DNA from: Neostapfia colusana
Lineage: Eukaryota; Streptophyta; Magnoliopsida; Poales; Poaceae
Length of the DNA: 64,000 nucleotides
Direction: 5' to 3'
NCBI GenBank assembly: GCA_030760725.1
Contig: JASWHV010000011.1
Span: 83,305,765 to 83,369,764, forward strand
Of this stretch, positions 1-11,018 are shown one piece after another. A program made the translations under genes and the position numbers. A model generated the notes under the pieces. It did not search any database. It was not told where the DNA came from and was given only the letters and a program-made list of their open reading frames with translations. Position 1 is the stretch's first letter. Each line of letters begins with the position of its first letter.

Positions 1-3000
1 AGCCGGTATGCTACCGATCCACATCTTTCAGTAATCTGGAATGGACCGATGAAGCGGGGTGCTAACTTTCCCCTCACCCCAAATCTGTTTACGCCCTTCA
101 TTGGAGACACTCGTAGGTATACGTGATCTCCAACTTCGAATTGTAATGGGCGCCTTCTCCGGTCCGCATACTGTTTCTGTCGGGATTGAGCGGCTTTTAG
201 GTTCGCTTGAATTAGTCGAACCTTTTCTTCCGCGTTGTTGACAAGGTCAATCCCGAAGGTAACCCTTTCGCCAGACTCACACCAGTTCAATGGTGTGCGG
301 CATTTGCTTCCGTATAGCGCCTCGTAGGGCGCCATCTGGATGCTGGCTTGGTACCCATTGTTGTACGAGAACTCGGCTAACGGCAAGTGATCATCCCAAT
401 TCTTGCCGTGGTCGATAGCGCAAGCTCGTAGCATGTCTTCTAGAATCTGATTTACCCGCTCGGTTTGTCCATCCGTTTGCGGGTGGTAGGCTGAACTACG
501 GATCAGCTTCGTCCCCAAGGCAGCGTGTAGCTGCTCCCAAAAACGGGACACAAATAAAGTGCCCCGGTCCGATATGATGGTACGGGGTACGCCGTATAAG
601 CACAGAATCCGTGAGATGTACAGTTCAGCGTACTTCTTGGCGTTGTAGTTGGTGTTGACCGGGATGAAATGGGCAACTTTGGTGAGCCGATTGATGATCA
701 CCCACACAGAATCATGTTTCTGTAAGGTGGTGGGTAAACCGACGACGAAATCCATGCTCACGTCTTCCCACTTCCAGGCAGGAACGCCCAGTGGTTGCAG
801 CAGTCCCGGTTTCCGCATGTGGTCCGCCTTCACCCTTCGACATGTATCACACTCGGACACGTATTTGGCAGTCTCTCGCTTCATCCGTGTCCACCAAAAC
901 CTTCTTCTGAGCTCTTGATACATTTTGTTGCTGCCGGGGTGAATAGAAAATTTTGATAAGTGAGCCTCATCAAATATTTTCTTCCGTAACTCCGGGTTTC
1001 GGGGTACGACGATCCGGTCCTTGAACCATAGGACGCCGTCTCCGTCCTTCCGGAAACATTTCAACTCCCCACTGTCTACACGTCTCCGTAAATGTGACAT
1101 GTCCTTGTCATTCTTCTGGGCTGCCGCTATCTCTTCACGGATGGTGGGGATCAAGGCTAGGTTGTAGAGAGCTCCGTGTGGAATCACATGTAGTGGTGGT
1201 TCGCTCCCTTCCCACGGTGTGATGGTCAGATTATTGACGTGTGACTTGCGGCTCAGCGCATCTGCCACAACGTTTGCCTTGCCCGGATGATAATGGATCT
1301 CTATCTCGTAATCCTTTATCAGTTCTAACCATCTTCGTTGCCTCATGTTCAGCTCCTTCTGAGTGAATATGTACTTGAGACTTTTGTGGTCGGTATATAA
1401 ATGTACGAGGTTACCGAGTAGGTAGTGCCTCCACATCTTCAGTGCAAGTACCACGGCAGCGAGCTCCAAATCGTGAGTTGGATAATTTTGCTCATGGTTC
1501 CTAAGCTGCCGTGATCCATACGCGACCACTCTTCGGTCTTGCATCAGCACACATCCGAGCCCAATGCCGGATGCATCGCAGTACACATCGAACGGTTTTG
1601 TTGTGTCTGGCTGCGCCAAAACCGGTGCTGATGTCAGGTGCTTGACTAAAGCCTTGAATGCTGCTTCACATGCTGGACTCCAAACATATTTGGTAGCCTT
1701 CTTCAGCAGCTCTGTCATTGGCTTGGCAATCTTCGAGAAGTTCGGAATGAACCTCCGATAATATCCCGCGAGTCCGAGAAAACTCCGTACCTCGTGAACA
1801 GTTCTCGGGGATTTCCAATTCAGCACTTGCGTGATCTTGCTCGGGACCACAGCGATACCCTCCGCTGAGATGATATGCCCGAGGAAAGGCACTTGCGATA
1901 TCCAAAACTCGCATTTGCTGAATTTTGCGTATAACTTGTGATCCCGCAGCCGTTGCAAGACTATACGCAGATGTTTCTTGTGATCTTCCTCCGACTTGGA
2001 ATATACCAGGATGTCGTCGATGAAGACCACGACAAACTTGTCCAGCTCCGGCAAGAACACCGAGTTCATTAAGTACATGAAGTGAGCTGGAGCATTGGTG
2101 AGGCCAAAGGACATGACCAGGTACTCATAAAGTCCGTACCTTGTCGAGAAAGCTGTCTTTGGAATGTCCTCCGCCCTTATCTTAATCTGATGGTACCCGG
2201 ATCTTAAATCCATCTTGGAAAAGATCTTTGCTTCGACCAACTGATCAAACAACATGTCGATCCGTGACAACGGGTACTTGTTCTTGATGGTTACGGCATT
2301 TAATGGACGGTAGTCCACGCAAAGCCGCAACGTTTCATCCTTCTTCTTGACAAATAATGCCGAACAGCCCCATGGGGAGGAGCTCGGCCTAATAAAACCC
2401 TTCTCCAGAAGGTCCGTGAGCTGAGTCTTCAGTTCAGCCAACTCCTTGGGCGCCATCTTGTACGGCCTTCGGGATATTGGCATGGTCCCCGGTGCAAGTT
2501 CAATCTTGAACTCCACCTCTCTATCGGGTGGCATCCCCGGCAAATCGTCCGAGAATACATCCGGGAACTCTCGGACCACTGGAATGTCTTCCAATCTGAT
2601 GGTGGTGGCTTGATAGACACTTGGAAGTTTTATTTCTGGACTGTCCAGAAATAATGAGTGAGAACCGTGCACCTCTGAGTTTAAGTGCACGACTCGAAGG
2701 ACGGTGTCTAAAACAGCGCCGTGGCGGGTTAACCACGACATCCCTAGGATGACATCGACCTTCTGTCCCTCTAAGATAATGAGAGACGTGGGGTACACTC
2801 TACCTGCTAAGCATAATGGTGCTTTGGAGACCATTACGCTTGCTGAAATCTTCCCACCCGGTGAACAAATTAAATATGGACTATCGGTGGGTAGTATTGG
2901 CAAACTGTATTTAGCAATGAAAGCCTGGCTAATAAAATTATGCGTGGCGCCCGAATCAAATAGTACTATAGCGGGATGCTGGTGGAGTTGGAACATACCC

Positions 3001-4259
3001 GCAAGGATGGGCTCGCCCTCCGGCACGTCCTCAATGGCAAGCTGGTGGACCGTGCCGGGCCTAGGGTTTGCCCGCCACGCATTAGTAGGGTTCCGGGGTT
3101 GATTCCTCCCCGGAAACTGTGGTGCCACTCCGCCGCCTTGCCTCTCCGGGCAACTGCTCGCGAAGTGTCCTGGACGACCACACTTGTAACATGTGGCCGC
3201 TGCTGGTGGAGTACTCGGTGGACGAAAGCCCGGCATGCGTTGCGGAGGTGCAAACGCACGCGGCATCGCCCGCTGCTGCTGCTGTTGTTGCGGTGGTACT
3301 GGCAGTGCCGGCCGGAATGCCAGTGAAGAGTACGGCCGACTGCGGAATGGCATCGACCGCTGTGGTGGCTGCCAGCGTGGACCTGATGGTCGGCGATTCA
3401 CCATCCGAAACTTCTGAGAAGGACTGCCTCCTTCTCCGCTGCTCTGCGGCACGCTTCGCTTTCGCTCTGCCGCCGCCAACTCCTTGCCGGAGTCCTCCTG
3501 AACAATCGCAGCATCAATGATGTCGTTGAGGCTGCCGCGATTGAACATCGCCAACTTGTCCTTCAGGAGCGGGTTAAGCCCCTGGTAAAAATGGTCCCGC
3601 CGCTTCTCGTCCGTATCTGCGTGATACGATGCGTAGAGCGCGAGATCGTTGAACGCCCTGGAATATTCCAGCGCGTTCCGGCTCCCTTGTTGCAGGTGTA
3701 GGAACTCCTGCGTCTTCCTCTTCATCAAACCGGGCGGTATATGATAGGCCCTGAAGGCCGTCCGGAACTCCGCCCAGGTCATCACTCGGTCGGTGGGTTG
3801 TGAAGCACAAAAGTTGGCCCACCACGCGCTCGCGGATCCTTGGAGCTGCTGGACCGCGAACTGAGTCTTGCGCTGCTCGCTGATTTGGAGCAGCCCGAAC
3901 TTCATCTCTATGGCACGGAGCCAGTTGTCCGCGTCAAGTGGTTCATCCGCCCTTGAGAATACAGGGGGATGAGTCGCCAGGAAGTCGGAGTAGGAGCTCT
4001 GTTGGCGCTCCTCACGATCTTGACGTCTCTCTGGGCGAGACGTATTCGCAATTAACGTTTGCAGCAGCTCTGTATGCTGCTGATGTGAACCCGCCATTGC
4101 CGCGACAATGTCGGCCAATGTAACCGTTGGCAGTGGCGGTGGCGGTGTTTGCTGTTGCTGTTGCTGCTGCTGGCCCGAGGAATCCTTGGGAGGCGGTTGG
4201 GAGGTCTCTCCCCCTTGGCTAGTACCTCCAACATCAGGGTTGGCACGAGTACGCGTCAT
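1..4259 (-). CDS. gag-pol: Gag-Pol polyprotein of T1, C-terminus off the window
   Basis: The frame opens at ATG 4259-4257 and I find no in-frame stop down to position 3, giving at least 1,419 codons. Order of domains: N-terminal region with a glutamine run near residue 30-40; gag core around residues 90-220; a C-x2-C-x4-H-x4-C zinc knuckle near 3150-3192 (residue about 355); aspartic protease with the DSGA signature near 2960; reverse transcriptase with FIDD near 2017 (residue about 747); gypsy RNase H with a TDHKSL-type motif near 1385; integrase with zinc-binding residues near 840-930 and a D, D-35-E core whose acidic residues fall near 751, 571 and 463. The integrase tail continues to the edge. 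A chromodomain is expected just beyond, because the related T2 has one. This start is supported by a splice-acceptor-like CAG one base upstream. The unbroken frame suggests a recently active copy. Confidence 0.9.
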   Translation of the reverse strand, partial: MTRTRANPDVGGTSQGGETSQPPPKDSSGQQQQQQQQTPPPPLPTVTLADIVAAMAGSHQQHTELLQTLIANTSRPERRQDREERQQSSYSDFLATHPPVFSRADEPLDADNWLRAIEMKFGLLQISEQRKTQFAVQQLQGSASAWWANFCASQPTDRVMTWAEFRTAFRAYHIPPGLMKRKTQEFLHLQQGSRNALEYSRAFNDLALYASYHADTDEKRRDHFYQGLNPLLKDKLAMFNRGSLNDIIDAAIVQEDSGKELAAAERKRSVPQSSGEGGSPSQKFRMVNRRPSGPRWQPPQRSMPFRSRPYSSLAFRPALPVPPQQQQQQRAMPRAFAPPQRMPGFRPPSTPPAAATCYKCGRPGHFASSCPERQGGGVAPQFPGRNQPRNPTNAWRANPRPGTVHQLAIEDVPEGEPILAGMFQLHQHPAIVLFDSGATHNFISQAFIAKYSLPILPTDSPYLICSPGGKISASVMVSKAPLCLAGRVYPTSLIILEGQKVDVILGMSWLTRHGAVLDTVLRVVHLNSEVHGSHSLFLDSPEIKLPSVYQATTIRLEDIPVVREFPDVFSDDLPGMPPDREVEFKIELAPGTMPISRRPYKMAPKELAELKTQLTDLLEKGFIRPSSSPWGCSALFVKKKDETLRLCVDYRPLNAVTIKNKYPLSRIDMLFDQLVEAKIFSKMDLRSGYHQIKIRAEDIPKTAFSTRYGLYEYLVMSFGLTNAPAHFMYLMNSVFLPELDKFVVVFIDDILVYSKSEEDHKKHLRIVLQRLRDHKLYAKFSKCEFWISQVPFLGHIISAEGIAVVPSKITQVLNWKSPRTVHEVRSFLGLAGYYRRFIPNFSKIAKPMTELLKKATKYVWSPACEAAFKALVKHLTSAPVLAQPDTTKPFDVYCDASGIGLGCVLMQDRRVVAYGSRQLRNHEQNYPTHDLELAAVVLALKMWRHYLLGNLVHLYTDHKSLKYIFTQKELNMRQRRWLELIKDYEIEIHYHPGKANVVADALSRKSHVNNLTITPWEGSEPPLHVIPHGALYNLALIPTIREEIAAAQKNDKDMSHLRRRVDSGELKCFRKDGDGVLWFKDRIVVPRNPELRKKIFDEAHLSKFSIHPGSNKMYQELRRRFWWTRMKRETAKYVSECDTCRRVKADHMRKPGLLQPLGVPAWKWEDVSMDFVVGLPTTLQKHDSVWVIINRLTKVAHFIPVNTNYNAKKYAELYISRILCLYGVPRTIISDRGTLFVSRFWEQLHAALGTKLIRSSAYHPQTDGQTERVNQILEDMLRACAIDHGKNWDDHLPLAEFSYNNGYQASIQMAPYEALYGSKCRTPLNWCESGERVTFGIDLVNNAEEKVRLIQANLKAAQSRQKQYADRRRRPLQFEVGDHVYLRVSPMKGVNRFGVRGKLAPRFIGPFQITERCGSVAYR

Positions 4260-4531
4260 TCTGAAATTCAACACAGCAGCAATTAGCACCTGTCTTACTC
4301 AAAATTCCCTAAACAGCAGTAGGTATTGAAGCGACGCATGATTAACTTGCACAATATTCACATATATTGATAAAGCATAAACTTTATACAAGATACATCA
4401 TTCTCGGATCTCCGAGAAGTCGTGCTCATGTCGTCACTACCTATACATACGCTACTGTCTACACGACATGTCACCGATTACAAAAGTTGGGTTACGCTAC
4501 CCTAGCTGCCCTACTTGGCAACCGTAACCCC
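4260..4531 (-). other. ORF0-gag spacer of T1 with acceptor-like 3' splice site
   Basis: This is the non-coding stretch between the ORF0 stop and the gag start on the minus strand. It is AT-rich and ends in a T-rich tract followed by TTTCAG at 4266-4261, immediately before A-ATG of gag. T2 has the same arrangement (ATTGCAG then A-ATG at 53844-53854). A 3' splice site here would let gag be translated from an RNA lacking ORF0. The splice role is inference; the sequence match is seen directly. Confidence 0.5.
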
Positions 4532-5476
4532 CTACTCGGAGTAGAACTCGACCTCCTGTGGGTCGTCCTCCTCCGGTACCTCGGCTGGTGGCTCGGGGTC
4601 TACCACCTCTTCTCCCATTCCGGGTTCTCCCATGGCTGGAAGACCCAGAACTACCGGTACGCCCAATACCGGGGGCACGAGGTCCTGCAATGCATGCACC
4701 TCGTCCATAGCCTGGTTGTAGTCCTCTTCCCAGCCTTGTCCTTCCTCAATAGCGTCGTCCCGCTCTTGAGCAAGGTCCTCATTCTGCTGGGTTAGGGTCT
4801 GCACCAGCTCTTGCAACGCCGCGATGTCAACACGGCTCTTCTTCTTTGCCTTCTTCAGACGACGCAACTGATTGTGTTGTTCATTCAGTCGCTTGATCGT
4901 CGGAAGGAGCACATTGCGGAGTGCGCTGTGAGCACCCTCGAAATGATCTCCACGGCTTGTGCTCTCCTTGAGCTTGGTGGCGAGATGCTCCGTATGAACA
5001 GCTTGGCTGTCCATCACAGCGTTTCCCGCCCTCATCTGGAGGCTGAGGTTTGCCTCCGCGGGGCTGTACCTTGGGCAACTCGGGTCTGTTGCCTCCCGGT
5101 ACCTTTCTTCCCACATATGCTGAGCTCGTCCCTCCACCGGAACGAGTGCATATGGAGTTCCCTCCATAGCCTGTACGTGTAGTTGGCAGAAACGTGACAT
5201 AGTGTCACGGGCTGCCACTTGCCACGTCCCTTCCGGTTGTCTTCCTCGCACCGTGACGGTGAATGGCACCCAACCGGGTGGCGTAGGCCCTGCAGGAACC
5301 TCGACATGGATCGTCCACGTCTTGTTCCCCTCTTCGCCTTCTTCCTTGGCGAAGTATTGCGGCATCTGGTTATACCCGAAATATTGGAGCATTTGCCACA
5401 ATGCTTCCGGGTAGCCGCTACGGTCAGAGCAGTGGGAAACTACCCACCCGTTCTCCAACCGTTTATCTGCTGCCAT
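4532..5476 (-). CDS. ORF0, accessory protein upstream of gag in T1 (314 aa)
   Basis: An intact 314-codon ORF lies between the leader and gag, in the same direction as gag-pol. The N-terminal half (about residues 1-150) looks globular and is rich in W, Y and P. The middle (about 165-255) has a basic KKAKKKSR-type patch followed by a leucine/glutamine/glutamate-rich segment that should form a coiled coil. The C-terminal 50 residues are proline- and glutamate-rich and strongly acidic. I see no catalytic motif, signal peptide or membrane segment. Extra ORFs upstream of gag are known in some grass chromoviruses (RIRE3/RIRE8 type), but their function is not established to my knowledge. The ATG is directly preceded by T-rich TTTTTACAG, a 3' splice-site-like sequence. 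T2 has no recognisable counterpart. Function unknown. Confidence 0.85.
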   Translation of the reverse strand: MAADKRLENGWVVSHCSDRSGYPEALWQMLQYFGYNQMPQYFAKEEGEEGNKTWTIHVEVPAGPTPPGWVPFTVTVRGRQPEGTWQVAARDTMSRFCQLHVQAMEGTPYALVPVEGRAQHMWEERYREATDPSCPRYSPAEANLSLQMRAGNAVMDSQAVHTEHLATKLKESTSRGDHFEGAHSALRNVLLPTIKRLNEQHNQLRRLKKAKKKSRVDIAALQELVQTLTQQNEDLAQERDDAIEEGQGWEEDYNQAMDEVHALQDLVPPVLGVPVVLGLPAMGEPGMGEEVVDPEPPAEVPEEDDPQEVEFYSE

Positions 5477-6962
5477 CTGTAAAAATATATTTGAGAAATG
5501 TCAAATATTTATTTAAACAGTAAACCATTGAGTTATAACATAAGGTATGCCATTGAACCCATAACACTTGGAAACATAGTTCAAATTTTTTTAAACAAAT
5601 TTGACTGCTGATCTGCTGTCCTCATGACAGCCCTGACCAGTTTCCATATCAACCTGATTTAGGCCATGTTAAAGGCAAAAACAATTCTGGAGCTCAACAT
5701 CAAAGTTAAAGTTAACTTCAATAGCTTTCCAGAAAGTATTTGGTTGGCCTAAGATCTGTCCTGGTTCAGAAGTTATGAGATGTCAAAGTTAACAGAATTT
5801 CTGGGAACAATTGGACAGCACCTCCCTGCCTTAGGTACTGATTTGATCCAAGAATCCCAGTTAATTCTGTTCCTAATCTGACAAAACTTTCTGTTACAAA
5901 GTTGTAACTCATCTCATAAGCTTTCCAGAACTACCTCATTTTCTATTTTTGGATTTTTATGCAGGAAGTTATGCTTAATTTACAGAGAGTCTACAGAGAG
6001 TCTTTGCTCTGTCCTGTTTTCTGGACAGTTTCAACTCTGCTGCATTTTTCGAGTGGTTAAGGGACGAAACACCTCTGGACCTCAACAGAAAAGTTGTAAA
6101 GCTCTTCCAAAGCTTCCCAGAAATGTATCATACGACCCCAACCTCGAAAGAACTCGACCTCTAGCCTCTGATTAACTTCAGCCTTGATTCAGCTGAAAAC
6201 AGAGTGCTCTGTCCTTAACATCCTATAAGTTGAAAACTTGTTAACTTTGAATATCCTGTACAAGAGAAGGAGTTACATTAAGTTTTACTACTTTGGATCA
6301 AAACCTTCAAGTTTTTAAATGAAGTTGTTTATTTAGTTGGGTGTGACGTCGATGCGTCACCAGATCATGTCGGTACTACGTCCTCACAAAGAAAAACCTA
6401 TACCGGACTTAGCCGGCTTCGTTAGTTCAGTGGCACTACTCGTCACTCGCACACGGATGCTACACGTCTACCGTTTCATGGTAAGGCTACCTGCAGAAAT
6501 TCAACCAATCATCAGACTCGGCTGCACACCGAGCCCGGAATCCATACAGTTTGTACACCCGGCCGTCATCACTCGCCCGGATGTTCTCAAGCCAAACACG
6601 CCTTGAGTTACGTGTTCACGTTTCAGACCACGTGACGGGGTCTCCCCTGTTGCACCACGCATGCCAGGGACAGACGTTGCTCGAATACCCCAAACGACAT
6701 GAAGAGTCGTAGAGGATATCAAAGCGGGTCGGGTTACCTGCCACCCGTGGGGCTCCACCCTTCAGCTTGTGCGCACTGGTGGATAGCGCTTACGTGCACC
6801 CCCCAAGACATGAACGTCCCGAGATGCACGATTTTCCGACATAACAATTAGGTTACTAAGCCACTTTCTATATACTAATAACATCCTTATACGGGCTACT
6901 AACTCGTTCCTCACGGGATTTTTGAAAAAGAAGACCTTTGTGCTGTGTTAAACCTCAAGCGA
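5477..6962 (-). other. Long non-coding 5' leader of T1
   Basis: About 1.5 kb between the primer site and ORF0 with no convincing ORF. It is AT-rich near ORF0, with a more GC-rich part near 6330-6800 that shares recognisable blocks with the T2 leader (for example the GGAGACCCC-containing block near 6640 here and 52490 in T2). A candidate 5' splice site on the minus strand, GTAAGC, lies at 6793-6788. If used with the acceptors at 5477 or 4261 it would remove about 1.3 or 2.5 kb. The splice reading is inference. Confidence 0.6.
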
Positions 6963-6974
6963 GCTCTGATACCA
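6963..6974 (-). other. Primer binding site of T1 (tRNA-iMet type)
   Basis: On the minus strand the 12 bases read TGGTATCAGAGC, the usual plant initiator-Met tRNA primer site. They lie three bases downstream of the LTR end (GTGTCA, then GCG). T2 has the identical 12-mer and the same GCG spacer. Confidence 0.95.
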
Positions 6975-6977
6975 CGC

Positions 6978-9900
6978 TGACACGACCCCAATGGTCCTGT
7001 CGAGCCAGGATCACGCTGAGGGGTGCTGCGTTGCACAGCACCGTATAACACACGTCAAAGGTGCAAAGCGGAAGCGGAAGCTTTATTACATAAACAAGTT
7101 TATGCACATGTTTACATCAAAATAAGTTTAGTCCACACTCGCGGGCGTAGACTAAGCATCAAGTGCACGTTCAGCCCTCGAACGTGTCCTTGCTAGCACA
7201 CACGCACACTAACTCTGCGGCGTGCACGACTCCCACTCGACGGGGTTCCCCTCCTGGGTTCCGTCTCCTCTTCGGGAGTCCCTTCCTCATAGAACCCTGC
7301 AAAAAGCTTCAAACACAAGCAGTGAGCACGAAGGCTCAGCAAGTCTGACCCGTCTCACCTAAACATGGAACTTCTACATGAGGGTAATGGGTTGCATGAG
7401 GTGAAAATCATTTGCAAGGACTCGCCTAATTAGTAGAACCTTACTTTCAAGTTTTAGCAGCAGGTTGTGGAGAACCTTACGCTAAGGCACATGAGAGAGC
7501 CACAATCAAACAAGAAACGCATTTCTCTCATGTACTTTGCCCAAAGTTGAAAAGAACTTTAGTTAGCACTAAACTACAGCATATCATTAACAATCAATGT
7601 CCAGCTTTCAATCAGCATCATTTTAACATGTAACTAGCCTGTTCTTTCTACGTCACGGTACAGTGAACATGGTACTCACTGACCGCGAGGGACGGCGATT
7701 ATAATCGATTTACACCTGCAGGGTTGCCCGAACAACCCGTCACGTACGCCCGTACTCGATGTTGCCTACAACAACCATCACGGACGCCGTACGCGACTAC
7801 TTTTCACCCGTTAGCCAAATATTGAACCGGTCCCATCGTCCCGAGCAAGAGGTCCCTGCACGCGCATCTCTGTGCCGCCAGCTGATTTACACCTCGAGCT
7901 CTCAACCTACCCTCTGAACGACGGGCAATGTCTCAATACCCAGCTACCCGAGTTACATCAGTTTCCCGGTTCCCATATAGCCGGTAGGTCTTCGGTACTG
8001 TTCTAGCTTGTTCAACAGGCCCGCACACGGCTCGGTCCTCAATTGACACAAGCGGAGCTACAGCACACAGGCCCCAAAGTCCTGCTGCCCTTACTCTCCG
8101 CTCGGTCTCATTTTCTTGTCATATGTATCATGTGCTATATCTACCCGAGCAATGTGCCTCTAGCCTATTCTCGCGAGTAGTTCCAACTACTCGACTTGTA
8201 CCGAATCCTACTCTATCCTAGCAATGCAGTGGCTAACGAGGTTTGCAATCCTAAACCCAACCCGTGGTTTTCTTGGCTATGCAGTTGGATTTCCAAACAA
8301 GACTCTAATGCACAGAACAAAGGAAACAAGTATGTGCTCAAAACAATAAAAATTTGTAAAAAGGTTAATGCAAACCGGGGCTTGCCTTGCTGCTCTTGGT
8401 CGTAGGCTAGCTGTTCCTCCGGAGTAACGAAGTCTAGGACTTTGGGTTCCTCCTCGACCTTAGCGACTACATGATAAGAACAATGTATGTATTAATTTAA
8501 ATGCATTTGTATTAACTTCGAAGTTGTGAAGTCTATAACCCTTGCTAGACAGACCTAATGACTGTGAAACTTTTACTGTGGCTTGGTTACAACCTAAACA
8601 AAGACTTGGTCAAGTTTTAGTTGCAGCAAAGCTCATTTGAGCCCTCCACAAATAATTATGTCCTTGACCTTAATTGGCACTCTTAGGGTGTTCTAGGAAT
8701 TTTCATGAGACAAACTATGACTTTCTGAAAACTAGATTTTCAGAGGGTTCTAATGGAGTTGGTCTCACTTAATTTGGAAGTCTCTAACTAAAGATATGAG
8801 CTAAACAATTTCAGAGAAAATTCTGAAAATGTTTCTGAACATTTTCTATTTTCTCTGGAACAGTTTTACTAATCACACCATTAGGTGGACTAAATGAGCT
8901 CAAATGGATCTGAAATTTTTATGGTAGCTCAAGGATATTTTGGTGAGCATCCCAGCAAAAATTCAGGATTTTCCTCCAAAGGATTCTCCAGTTAAAATTC
9001 CTAACAGTTTAAACTTTAAGGAATTAATTCTGGAGAATTAAGGAATTTCATGAAGTGAAACTTGATTTTCTGGAAAGTACTCAGAGAGCTGAATCCAGCA
9101 AAATTTGGTTCACTCAATTTGGAGCTTTCTAGCCAAAGTTATAAGGATTTGAAGTTTGAAGGAAATCTGAAAATCGGGGAAAAGTTTAAACTCGCGCGTG
9201 GGCCCAGGGGACACGCGTCGCACGCCGAAGCGACAGCACACCGCGGCCCACAAGGATTTTGCGCGCCAGCACACCCGAACCCGGCCGCAGCCGGATCCCG
9301 ATTCAAAATATCGGCCGCTGACAGCTGGGGTCCACCCCCTTCTTCAACCTCGTGACACCCGCGCCCCGCCGCCGAGGGACCTCGCCGGAGAGCTCGCCGC
9401 TGGCTGCTGTACAGCTCCAAACTTCTTGATTCTGGCCGCCCCTGCCTACTTTTACTTGGGGAACATGATCCGAGGGTCAGCTGCTCATGACAACGGCCGG
9501 AGCATGGTCGGCGACGAGCCGCCATATCGGAACGACTTCGGCCATGTCGGCTGACTCTCCTAGTACCTCAGCTACTTGGGAAATCGGTCGGGGAGCATCA
9601 GTGGACCTCAGAGAAGGTCAACATGAACTCGAGGCAGCTTGGGGAAGGCCCGAAACAGGTCCTCACCATGCGCCCGATACCCCCCGTTCGTTCCGCCATT
9701 AGTAGACCTTGAATTACGCCGGGCACAGAGGTTCTCCGGCCCAGAGTTGTGAAGGCAACTTGTGCGTCGCCGTGTCTAGCTCGTGTGGGAGTGGCCTGAG
9801 GCCCTCTAATCCTTTCTAGAGCACGAATTAAACAGAATCGTACCCGAAGGTCGTTCTGCACACAGAAAGGAGAAAAGTGGAAATTCGCCGCCGGTGAGCA

Positions 9901-11018
9901 ACCACTCGAGCTGTGGCTCGGGGATGAGCAGCACCGGTCACCCGCGCGTCCAAGGGTGCCTTGGCTCGGGCGTGACAACGCCCTGGTTGGGCTGTCCACG
10001 AGAGCCCGAGGTGCGGCGGTTTCCAGTTCCGATTTTTATCTTTCGGCACAGCCGATAGCACTCGGTTTCAATCGACTTCTAGCAATGGGGAGGATGGAGG
10101 AAGGTCTCTAGTACCTTGCTGGGACCCTGGAGTGGAAGGAGGGAGCTGCGATCGGCTTGATCGAGCGGGAGCTCGAGCGGCGGTGATGGCAGTGGAAAAA
10201 CGGGTCGTGCACGTCGGCAGCTCGGGGAATGGCGACTGAAGCACGCCGGGGAGGGAATAAATAGCCCGGCGGCTGGCCTCCGGCTTGGGGCGCGCAGCAG
10301 GAGCTGGCGCCGGCTGCCCCCCTTCGGTGGCGCGCGCGCACAGCAGCCGGGAACCGACTGAACTGTGTTTCAGTCGGTTTTTTTTGAGGCAGAGGCTGAC
10401 ATGTGGGTCCCACCCCTCTTTTAACCTCTGAAATTTACTCCTAACAGCTGTGGTAAACAGTGAACCCTATTCTACCCTTGGCAATTCAAATTATTCACCC
10501 AAGAGCCATTTGAATTGATCAAAGTTCAAATGAGGTTGGGTTTGAATGAATTTCAGCACAAGTTCAGTTTGAAATTCAAATAAAGTTTGAATTTCTCCCC
10601 CTTAGCTCATGTCAAGATCAACTCCAAATGGAGTGAAAATTGGTGTATGAGCTCACAAAAATGTGCTGAGTAAGAATATGCCTTCCACTTTCAAATTCAT
10701 GGCATAAAAATAGTTTGAATTTGAATATGGTTTCAAACTGCCCTCTTCCTAACTATACCCAAAATGACCTCAAAAAGGTTTTGAGTTTGGGTGAAACTTG
10801 GCATGGACATCCTTAGCAAAGTGTAGGAGTTTTCATATGTCCAGCCCATCTATATCACATGTGGGAAATACCACTTTTGCAATGTGTGAGTTTGTTCTCT
10901 AATGAGCATGTTGATAATTGTTACTTGCTCTTCATTTGTGTTCATCATTCTTGCTCAAATGAGGTGTGTGGTGTGGTGATGAACACTGCAAATGGTTGTC
11001 AAAACTGAGGCCCTTACA
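6978..11018 (-). repeat. 5' LTR of T1 (about 4.04 kb)
   Basis: The LTR runs from TGTAAGGG (minus strand, right end at 11018) to GTGTCA at 6978. It has AT-rich ends and a GC-rich block near 9190-10400, the same plan as the 4.34-kb LTRs of T2. Shared blocks include a GGCAAGCCCCGG segment near 8376 and a promoter-side motif at 7500-7520. The start matches the T2 LTR start in style (TGTAA...). A canonical TATA box is not obvious at the place matching the T2 TATA. The short ORFs inside are in no conserved family and I treat them as chance. No second LTR is available for dating. Confidence 0.9.

Larger units (their letters stand above)
1..11018 (-). mobile_element. T1: Tekay-like chromovirus LTR retrotransposon, partial (runs off left edge)
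   Basis: A Ty3/gypsy element read on the minus strand. From right to left it has a 5' LTR (6978-11018), a tRNA-iMet primer site, a long leader, ORF0, and a gag-pol frame that leaves the window at position 1. The 3' LTR is not in the window. The right border is a clean LTR end followed by GGAAG (11019-11023), which fits a 5-bp target duplication whose partner lies off the left edge. Its host is a minus-oriented Tat LTR (G). LTR layout and leader resemble T2 at 47775-62776, but the two are clearly diverged, so they are different members or subfamilies. Long LTRs and an ORF upstream of gag resemble the rice RIRE3/RIRE8 group as I recall it; that comparison is from memory. Confidence 0.92.

Noticed and set aside
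4532..5476. ORF0 as a captured host gene
   Set aside because: It sits in a fixed place between leader and gag, has no introns, and extra ORFs at this position are known for related grass elements. I cannot exclude an ancient capture.
9139..10413. Several short ORFs in the GC-rich block of the T1 LTR
   Set aside because: Overlapping frames on both strands, no domain, and no match to the equivalent block of the T2 LTR at protein level.
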